19,809 bases of DNA from JALOOE01 sp964423545 (GTDB lineage: Bacteria; Chloroflexota; Anaerolineae; CG2-30-64-16): contig CAYRFV010000087.1 in assembly GCA_964423545.1 (NCBI GenBank), positions 1 through 19,809 of the forward strand, written 5' to 3'. The translations under genes were made by a program, and so were the position numbers. Below the pieces are notes generated by a model, which saw only the letters and a list, made by a program, of their open reading frames with translations, searched no databases and was not told the DNA's origin. Shown piece by piece: positions 14,617-19,809 of the stretch (position 1 is its first letter; each line of letters starts with the position of its first letter).

Positions 14617-14644
14617 AGCCGTCTCCCGTCCTCCGTCTCCCGTC
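14617..14644 (-). repeat. Right inverted GACGG-rich repeat
   Basis: On the minus strand this 28-base run begins with GACGGGAGACGG and continues with two more GACGG units. It includes the first two bases of the acsE TGA stop, so the junction with acsE is exact. It is the mate of 14373-14400, with 22 of 28 positions the same. Confidence 0.6.
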
Positions 14645-15554
14645 AGACCCGCAGGTACGAGTCCGCGTAGATCACCTTGTTCAGTAGGATCTGCACCGTC
14701 TTCCAGACCGCGGCCTGGTCCGGGTCAGCAAAGTCGACGGCGTCCGCACTCAGCTCCTCGCCCGCGGCGACCGCATCATAGAGCGCCAGCAGCAACCGGC
14801 CGAGGGCCGTGCTCTCGTCTCGCCGCTCGACAATGCGGATGAACTCGTTCTGCTTCTTGTCCAGCGGATCAGCGATCATCGTATCCAGCCCTGCGCCCAT
14901 CAGCATCACGCAGTAGACGCGATTGATCAGCGGCCGCATCTCGTTGGGCACCGCGTTCGAGACATTGCTCAGGCCCACCTGCACGCCAGCGCCAGTCACC
15001 TGCAGCGTACGCACCGCCTCGATGCACTCCGGCACATACTGCTGGCAGCCGCTGACGGTGAGAACTAACGGATCGATCAGGAGATCAGTGAGCGGTAGCC
15101 CGACCTCCTCACAGCGCGGGATCAGCTTCTCCAGCGCGATATTGACACGCGCATCCGATGCGACCGGAATCCCCTCGGCCTCCATCGTCAGGGCGATCAG
15201 CTTGGTGTTGTACTTCTTGGCCACCAGCGGCACCTTCTCCAGACGCTCGGCCTCCGCCGATGTCGAGTTGATGATCGGCTGGTGCTTGATGATCTCGCAC
15301 GCGGCCTCGATGGCGCCCAGGTTGGTGGTGTCCAGGCAGAGCGGGACATCCACCACCTGCTGCACCCCTTCGACCAGCCACGGCAGGATCTCGTGGCCCA
15401 GTTTCTTCTGGGGGCCGATGTTAAGGTCGACAGCCCACGCGCCGGCCTCGACCTGCCTGACCGCCGAGTCCTGGAAGAACCTGAGGTCCCGGTTGGCAAT
15501 CGCCTCTTTGACTTTGGGCGACAGGATGTGGATGTTTTCACCGATGATCTTCAT
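14643..15554 (-). CDS. acsE: Methyltetrahydrofolate:corrinoid/iron-sulfur protein methyltransferase
   Basis: A 303-residue pterin-binding TIM-barrel protein. It starts MKIIGENIHILSPKVKEAI and shows WAVDLNIGP (D43), PLCLDTTN with D75, INSTSAE with N96, LLIDPLVL near D161 and GLSNVSNAVPNEMRPLINRV with N197/N200. These positions match residues known to hold the pterin ring in acetogen MeTr (Asp75, Asn96, Asp160, Asn199). It transfers the methyl group of methyl-H4folate to the cobalt of the corrinoid/iron-sulfur protein AcsCD. A strong AAAGGAGG precedes the ATG. It lies 30 bases after the HEAT-repeat gene. The protein is some 40 residues longer than the Moorella enzyme, with the extra residues in the helical C-terminus after about 240. 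Its stop codon touches the inverted repeat of the adjacent insertion. Confidence 0.95.
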   Translation of the reverse strand: MKIIGENIHILSPKVKEAIANRDLRFFQDSAVRQVEAGAWAVDLNIGPQKKLGHEILPWLVEGVQQVVDVPLCLDTTNLGAIEAACEIIKHQPIINSTSAEAERLEKVPLVAKKYNTKLIALTMEAEGIPVASDARVNIALEKLIPRCEEVGLPLTDLLIDPLVLTVSGCQQYVPECIEAVRTLQVTGAGVQVGLSNVSNAVPNEMRPLINRVYCVMLMGAGLDTMIADPLDKKQNEFIRIVERRDESTALGRLLLALYDAVAAGEELSADAVDFADPDQAAVWKTVQILLNKVIYADSYLRV

Positions 15555-15584
15555 GAGATGTCCCCTCCTTTGGGATGGTGGATG

Positions 15585-16370
15585 CTAGAGATAGTTGAGC
15601 GCTTCCTTCGCCTCTTTTCGCACCACATATGCGCGATCCCACTCGAAGCGCTCATCCTCGCCCAGGATGCGCCGCAGCCGGCCGGCCAGCTCCCACCGCT
15701 CGCGACCGGTCAGGTGGCCGTATTTGGCGAGCTTGCCCAGGCTGCGCACCGCCTTGGCGCGCACGCCGGCGCTGTAGTCGCCCAAGTTGGCCTGAAGCGC
15801 CTCCAGCAGCGCCTGGCGTACGTCTTCGGGCAGGTCCCCTGGCGGGATCGATTCGGCAAACTTGCCGATAGCGCGTGTGGCGGTGTCGCGCAGTTCCAGG
15901 TCGGCCGAGTGCGCTGCCTCCACGGCAAGCGGCGCAGCCCGTACGACTTCTGGCGCCTTGACCTTTCCCAATGCGTACAGCAGAAAAGCCCGGCATGATG
16001 GATCGGGACAGGTCGTCAGGTATTCGGAGACCAACGGATTCACGGCCCGCGCGCCCATCCAACCCAGCGCGGAGGCAATCGCCATCTGCGCCTTCACGTC
16101 ACCCATTTCGAGATTCTGAATCAGCACCGAGATGACCGCTTCGCCGAGGCCGGCCACCACCAGGATCGCCTCTTCGATCACCGGCAGATGCTCCGGGTGG
16201 TCCAGCGGGTCGATGTAGAAGAGCGGCAGGATCAACTCGCACAGCCGCTCGCAGCCCTCGGCATCGGCCTGCGGCGCGGTGGTTTTGACCAGCGCCAGTC
16301 CGCGGCGCAAGTCGGCGGGGTCATGGCTGGAAAGCAGATTGCTGATCGTGCGGTAGATGTCTTCTTGCAT
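15585..16370 (-). CDS. HEAT-repeat protein of the acetyl-CoA pathway cluster
   Basis: A 261-residue all-helical protein with no catalytic motif I recognise. HEAT-like helical pairs recur from about residue 70: AILVVAGLGEAVISVLIQNL, KAQMAIASALGWMGARAVNP, CRAFLLYALGKVKAPEVVRA, ELRDTATRAIGKFAESIPPG and VRAKAVRSLGKLAKYGHL. The last two carry the alternating Arg/Ala and xLGKx turn typical of HEAT/PBS-lyase-type repeats. The N-terminus (MQEDIYRTISNLL) is helical and cytosolic. HEAT proteins act as scaffolds, so a role in assembling or maturing CODH/ACS, AcsE or the corrinoid protein is possible but inferred only from its place between cooC and acsE. The second ATG (16370) has AGGGG six bases upstream and is preferred to the ATG two codons earlier. 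Confidence 0.85.
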   Translation of the reverse strand: MQEDIYRTISNLLSSHDPADLRRGLALVKTTAPQADAEGCERLCELILPLFYIDPLDHPEHLPVIEEAILVVAGLGEAVISVLIQNLEMGDVKAQMAIASALGWMGARAVNPLVSEYLTTCPDPSCRAFLLYALGKVKAPEVVRAAPLAVEAAHSADLELRDTATRAIGKFAESIPPGDLPEDVRQALLEALQANLGDYSAGVRAKAVRSLGKLAKYGHLTGRERWELAGRLRRILGEDERFEWDRAYVVRKEAKEALNYL

Positions 16371-16376
16371 GATCAT

Positions 16377-16594
16377 CCCCCTGGCATCCGCCTGCGAATG
16401 GATTCAGGAACGTGTCGAAGCATCCAGAAAGGAACCTTTCTACCCCGGCGGCAGCATCACGCGATTCTCCACAGTCTCCAGGATGTGCTGATAGGATCCG
16501 GCGAAATCCTCACACTTCTCGACAACTGAACCCATCATTCGTCGCTCAACCGAATCGGCGCGCCATCTGGCGAAATGGCGACATCGGTCAGGGT
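16377..16594 (-). pseudogene. Decayed small gene between cooC and the HEAT gene
   Basis: Two neighbouring minus-strand frames give one plausible protein when joined. Right after the cooC stop, the frame reads LTDVAISPDGAPIRLSDE and ends at TGA (16535-16537). From there another frame continues SVVEKCEDFAGSYQHILETV, then ENRVMLPPG, ending at TAG (16440-16442). After that stop the same frame gives KGSFLDAS and another stop. The joined string resembles, from memory, a family of small bacterial proteins of the form DGxPIxLxDERWxHIxExHxExAxxxxxVLETxxxP, seen in PBECR-type toxin-like nucleases. A one-base indel plus nonsense changes would explain the break. An alternative is a 52-residue ORF (16440-16598) starting at a GTG that overlaps the cooC stop as GTGA. 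Confidence 0.5.
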
Positions 16595-17353
16595 TCACGC
16601 CGATTCAGCCAGGAGCTTACTCGCAATCCCCGCGACCGCCACGCTGACTGCTGCGTCATCCGGAAGCTCGACCAGCGGGCGCCCCTGGCCGTCGTACTCG
16701 ACGAGCAGCGGATCATAGGGCACGGCCGCCACCAGGGGCGCGCCCATCGACTCGACCTTAGCACGGATCGCCGGCGTTAACTCACCGATCACCCGATTGA
16801 CCACCAGGTAGGTGTTGCGGACATTGATCTCCAGCTCTTTGCTCAGGCTCACCATCGACTCGGCTGCAGCCATGCCGCGCAGGCTGGCGTCGCTCACCAG
16901 CAGCAGATGATCCACGTCGCGCGTGGTGCGCCGGCTGAGGTGCTCCATGCCAGCCTCGTTGTCCATCACTACGTAGTCGTAACCCGCATTGATGCCGTCC
17001 ATGATGCTGCGCAGCATGTGATTGGCCGCACAGTAGCAGCCCTGTCCCTCGGGCCGGCCCATTGCGAGCAGATCGAAATCGTCCCCCTCTTCGACCGCCA
17101 TGCGGACCGCGTAGCTGAGCCAATCCTGGCGTGACTGACCGGGCTTCGGCGCGCCGCGTGCATCCTCGCGGATGTCACCGATGGTCTGAGTCAACGGTAG
17201 TCCCAGCACCAGATGCAGATTGCTGCTGGGATCGGCGTCAATCGCCAACACCTTCTTGCCCGGTCTATGCTGAACCAGGTAACGGACGAGCAGGCCAGAG
17301 AGGGTGGTCTTGCCGGTGCCTCCCTTGCCCGCAACCGCGATGGTGATCGTCAT
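16595..17353 (-). CDS. cooC: CODH nickel-insertion accessory ATPase CooC
   Basis: A 252-residue SIMIBI-class ATPase. The deviant Walker A loop is GKGGTGKT (10-17 region) in IAVAGKGGTGKTTLSGLLV, followed by VLAIDADPSSNLHLVLG. The CooC-specific metal site appears as C106-Y-C108 in GQGCYCAANHMLR; the CxC pair from two monomers binds Ni. YVVMDNEAGMEHLSRRTT is the Walker B/switch region, and LVVNRV the base-recognition part. It hydrolyses ATP to insert nickel into the C-cluster of carbon monoxide dehydrogenase or the A-cluster of acetyl-CoA synthase. I use the ATG at 17353 with GGAG six bases upstream; the ATG four codons earlier lacks a site. CODH itself is not in the window. The gene ends against the decayed small gene at 16377-16594. 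Confidence 0.96.
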   Translation of the reverse strand: MTITIAVAGKGGTGKTTLSGLLVRYLVQHRPGKKVLAIDADPSSNLHLVLGLPLTQTIGDIREDARGAPKPGQSRQDWLSYAVRMAVEEGDDFDLLAMGRPEGQGCYCAANHMLRSIMDGINAGYDYVVMDNEAGMEHLSRRTTRDVDHLLLVSDASLRGMAAAESMVSLSKELEINVRNTYLVVNRVIGELTPAIRAKVESMGAPLVAAVPYDPLLVEYDGQGRPLVELPDDAAVSVAVAGIASKLLAESA

Positions 17354-17452
17354 CAGGCGCTCCATTAGGAATCGGCGGCCGCCGTGTCGCTGCCTTCATC
17401 AGGCGTCGCCGCATCCGACCGCCACCAAATCTGGCGTGCGGCCCCACTCGCT

Positions 17453-18034
17453 TCAGAAGTTGTCTGCTGGCCTCTTGAGGTGATTGATCAGCACGATCAT
17501 GTCCAACGTCTCGCCCTCGGGTGTCATGAACATGTCTTTCCAAACGAACTGGCGCTCGAAGCCGAGGCGCTCGAACGCGTGGATCACCTGTGGCTGGCTC
17601 TCAACAACCTCCGCGATGAGTTGGTGCAGGCCGAGCTTGCGCGCGATCTCCACGTGCGCCCGGATCATTGCGGTGCCGATGCCTTGCCGCCGGTACTCCT
17701 TGAGAAGGAAGATTCGGATTTCGGCGATGTGCCGGGTGTAGGACTTGCCCAGGTGCAGCGTCGAGTTGCCGACGATCCGGTCGCCGACCACGGCCACCAG
17801 GGGGAAGATGCTGGTGTAGTCCGGCTTCTCAGCCCAAGTCGCCACCACTTGGGGGTTGGCGATATTGCTTCGGAAATAGAGCGTCTCCGAAGGGGGCAGG
17901 CCGCTGAACAGAGCAACCAGCGCATCGCGATCCTTAGGCACCAATGGACGGAGGAGCACTCGCAGTCCATCGGGAAGCGTGACCAGATGACGATAGCTCG
18001 TGAGTTGCTCGACAGGCACCGTGGCTGTAGCCAT
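17453..18034 (-). CDS. GNAT-family N-acetyltransferase
   Basis: A 193-residue protein. After about 20 residues it shows VLLRPLVPKDRDALVALF, the usual first strand and helix of GNAT proteins, then IVGNSTLHL, the strand pair AEIRIFLLKEYRRQGIGTAM with the acetyl-CoA pyrophosphate loop RRQGIGTA (115-122), a helix EIARKLGLHQLIAEV and the C-terminal HAFERLGFERQFVWKDMF. This is a complete single GNAT domain. The substrate is not evident and there is no fused NDP-forming acyl-CoA synthetase domain. It lies between the corrinoid-activator gene and cooC with a strong GGGAGG site before the ATG, so it is likely co-transcribed with them. Acetylation of a pathway protein in response to acetyl-CoA is conceivable but unproven. 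Confidence 0.9.
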   Translation of the reverse strand: MATATVPVEQLTSYRHLVTLPDGLRVLLRPLVPKDRDALVALFSGLPPSETLYFRSNIANPQVVATWAEKPDYTSIFPLVAVVGDRIVGNSTLHLGKSYTRHIAEIRIFLLKEYRRQGIGTAMIRAHVEIARKLGLHQLIAEVVESQPQVIHAFERLGFERQFVWKDMFMTPEGETLDMIVLINHLKRPADNF

Positions 18035-18099
18035 GTTTCCTCCCTTTTGTGCGAAGACTCAGTGAGCCATCCCCGGATGACACCGGCGCTCTCATCAGC

Positions 18100-19809
18100 T
18101 CACCGATTCAGTGCCGCCTCCACCGTTGGGAATTGCGTCATGTCGGTGTGAGGCAGGAACATTGCGGACCTGAACGCATCGAAGAAGGCATTGTCGGCTG
18201 AAAGCTCCAGATAAGTCATCATCCGAGCGATATCGTTGAGATGCGCCCGCACATCCCGGCGCAGCAGCGCCATGTAGGCGCCGCGAATCGCTGTGTTGCC
18301 CAGAAACTTGAAACGATCCCACGGCGAAGCACTGCCGGCCGGCGCCGGCAGGTCGGGCAGCAAGCCTATCTGCACCGCTTTCTCCACATTGATATATTGG
18401 CCGAACGACCCGCCGATGAGCATCGTAGAGATATCTGCCAGGTCGACCCCCACGCTTTGCGCCATGACAGTGAACCCGGCATAGATCGCCGCTTTGGCGC
18501 GCATCAGGTTATCGATATCCACATTGGTGATAGAGATGGCTTCGCCAGTCGCCGTTTCGTCTGCCCACGCGACCACATATTCCGGGCCGTGCTTGCCCTC
18601 GCGCACGCGCGGCGACGCGCCGACATTCAGAATGCCCGCTTTGTTCACCACGCCGGTGACGAACATCTCGGCCAACAGCGACAGCAGGCCAGAACCGCAG
18701 ATGCCGCGCGGCTTCTCTGTCTCGCGGCCGATCACGCGATAGACCGGTTCCAGCGTTTCGTGGTTGATCCACACTTCCTCGATTGCGCCGACAGTGGCGC
18801 GCATGCCGTGCTCGACTCCGGCGCCTTCAAACGCCGGCCCAGCCGAACATGCGCAGGTGATCATCCAGTCGGCGTTCCCGAGCACCGTCTCGCCGTTCGT
18901 GCCCACGTCAATAAAGAGATTCAGCTCCGGCGCCTCGTCCATGCGCGCACTCAACACCCCGGCGCTGATGTCTGCACCTACGTAGCTAGCCACCCCTGGC
19001 AGACAATCGACAATCGCCTGAGGATGCGTCGCCAAGCGCAGCTCCCCGGCGCGGAGGGTCGGAGGATAGTTGACCACCGGCACAAACGGCGACAGGCGAA
19101 TCGACTCCGGCGGGATTGCCAGGAGCAGATGCATCATGGTCGTATTCCCGGCGATCGCCAGCTTGAGAATCTCCGTGGCGCTGGCATCCACCTGCTTGCA
19201 GGCAGCGCGCAGCAGCCGGTTGATCGTGCCGACGACCAGCTCCTGGAGCTCGGCCAGGCCCCCGGGTTTCCGTGCATAGATGATGCGAGAAATCACGTCC
19301 TCGCCGCGAGCGATCTGCCCGTTGTAGTCGCCCGCCTGCGCCACCACCTCGCCGCTGTCCAGATCCACCAGCCATACCGTAACCGTAGTCGTACCGATAT
19401 CGATGGCGGCGCCGAGATTTCGATCGGTATGGTCGCCGGGCAGCAGTGCCAGCAGTTGTGGGGGACCGCTCGGCCGATCCCACGTGTCAAGCGACACCAC
19501 GGCGGTCACCTGCCACGGCTCCGCCGCATCATGCCAAACATCCGGAGTTTCGTCCGAAGCCTGCGCATTCAGATCGGGCTTCTCGCGCGGGATGGCGCGC
19601 AGGACATGGGGCATCTCGCGCAGCAGTAGGAGGTCCACCTGCGGCTGCTCGATGCCGAACTTCGCAAGTTCGCGCGAGACGCGCGACCAGTCGTCGGTCT
19701 GGTCCGAGAGATCGGGCGGATTTAGCCGCAGGTAGTAACGCTGGATCGGCTGATGCCGGCGCGGATCGTAGGCGAACGGCACCTCGATGCGAGCTGCGGC
19801 CTTGTGCGT
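18100..19809 (-). CDS. acsV: Corrinoid-activation ATPase (RACo/AcsV type), 5' end outside the window
   Basis: The 569 visible residues are open to the last base of the window, so the N-terminus is missing. The ASKHA ATPase part begins near GAAIDIGTTTVTVWLVDLD and continues with ARGEDVISRI, IAGNTTMMHLLL, NLFIDVGTNGETVLGN, CSAGPAFEGAGVEHGMRA, CGSGLLSLLAEM, NVDIDNLMRAKAAIYAG and IGGSFGQYINVEKAVQIGLL, the phosphate and adenosine motifs of this family (DUF4445-type C-terminus). In acetogens RACo also has an N-terminal [2Fe-2S] ferredoxin-like domain, here expected upstream of position 19809. It reductively returns inactive Co(II) corrinoid/iron-sulfur protein to Co(I) with ATP. The C-terminal tail after FLGNTAIRGAYMALL is typical. 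It is first in the visible run, followed by the GNAT gene. Confidence 0.93.
   Translation of the reverse strand, partial: THKAAARIEVPFAYDPRRHQPIQRYYLRLNPPDLSDQTDDWSRVSRELAKFGIEQPQVDLLLLREMPHVLRAIPREKPDLNAQASDETPDVWHDAAEPWQVTAVVSLDTWDRPSGPPQLLALLPGDHTDRNLGAAIDIGTTTVTVWLVDLDSGEVVAQAGDYNGQIARGEDVISRIIYARKPGGLAELQELVVGTINRLLRAACKQVDASATEILKLAIAGNTTMMHLLLAIPPESIRLSPFVPVVNYPPTLRAGELRLATHPQAIVDCLPGVASYVGADISAGVLSARMDEAPELNLFIDVGTNGETVLGNADWMITCACSAGPAFEGAGVEHGMRATVGAIEEVWINHETLEPVYRVIGRETEKPRGICGSGLLSLLAEMFVTGVVNKAGILNVGASPRVREGKHGPEYVVAWADETATGEAISITNVDIDNLMRAKAAIYAGFTVMAQSVGVDLADISTMLIGGSFGQYINVEKAVQIGLLPDLPAPAGSASPWDRFKFLGNTAIRGAYMALLRRDVRAHLNDIARMMTYLELSADNAFFDAFRSAMFLPHTDMTQFPTVEAALNR

Larger units (their letters stand above)
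14373..14644 (-). mobile_element. Putative small insertion: IVP remnant with inverted GACGG-rich ends
   Basis: This 272-base stretch fills almost exactly the space between the acsE stop codon (14643-14645) and the malic enzyme ribosome-binding site. It has 28-base imperfect inverted ends and carries the first 42 codons of a four-helix-bundle (IVP-type) protein. It lacks any transposase, so if mobile it depended on another source. I cannot identify a target-site duplication. An ordinary gene remnant beside a simple-sequence repeat is the alternative. Confidence 0.45.

Noticed and set aside
18241..19629. A 462-codon plus-strand open frame opposite the corrinoid activator
   Set aside because: No recognisable domain and shadow-like composition; the minus-strand ASKHA protein has many conserved motifs.
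1..19809. CRISPR arrays, tRNA and rRNA genes, transposases
   Set aside because: No regularly spaced repeats, no cloverleaf or rRNA-like stretch, and no transposase-like reading frame was recognised on either strand.

Overview
This window reads as one end of a Wood-Ljungdahl (reductive acetyl-CoA) gene cluster from a GC-rich anaerobic bacterium, joined to a run of ordinary housekeeping genes. Every gene I can support lies on the minus strand, so transcription runs from high to low coordinates. The lineage is most likely Chloroflexota (Anaerolineae-like). That is an inference from gene style, from the acetyl-CoA pathway accessory genes and from a four-helix-bundle (IVP) gene remnant flanked by GACGG-type repeats. 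No rRNA, tRNA or CRISPR was found to test it.

Region A (about 19809 to 8949) is the C1 cluster. In transcription order it holds: a corrinoid-activation ATPase (RACo/AcsV type, 5' end outside the window), a GNAT acetyltransferase, the CODH nickel-insertion ATPase CooC, a decayed small gene, a HEAT-repeat protein, methyl-H4folate:corrinoid methyltransferase (AcsE), a short decayed insertion, malic enzyme, a thioredoxin-reductase-like flavoprotein without the usual CxxC, FolD, a MetV-like iron-sulfur protein, MetF and a 2[4Fe-4S] ferredoxin. FolD, MetF/MetV and AcsE cover the methyl branch from methylene-H4folate to methyl-corrinoid. CooC and RACo maintain CODH and the corrinoid protein. The CODH/ACS subunits, formyl-H4folate synthetase and formate dehydrogenase are not in the window and are presumably upstream.

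Region B (8948 to 7209) carries an aconitase X large subunit. A perfect 13-bp hairpin and a putative promoter precede it, and a second, better promoter follows it.

Region C (7208 to 1) is a tightly packed run: a B12-binding mutase small subunit, MeaB GTPase, a diacylglycerol/sphingosine-kinase-like protein, a Ca2+/H+ antiporter (CaxA type), a membrane-anchored SRPBCC protein, XseA, XseB, DegV, an ECF sigma factor, and the first codons of its probable anti-sigma factor. MeaB/lipid kinase and lipid kinase/antiporter overlap by four bases (ATGA, GTGA), as do MetV/MetF (ATGA).

The most unusual points are: the flavoprotein whose CATC site has become STVS while a CEGC pair sits at its extreme C-terminus; the 272-bp element with inverted GACGG-rich ends and a truncated IVP gene, inserted exactly between acsE and the malic enzyme ribosome-binding site; the frameshifted small gene between cooC and the HEAT gene; and the HEAT and GNAT genes as uncharacterised members of the cluster.
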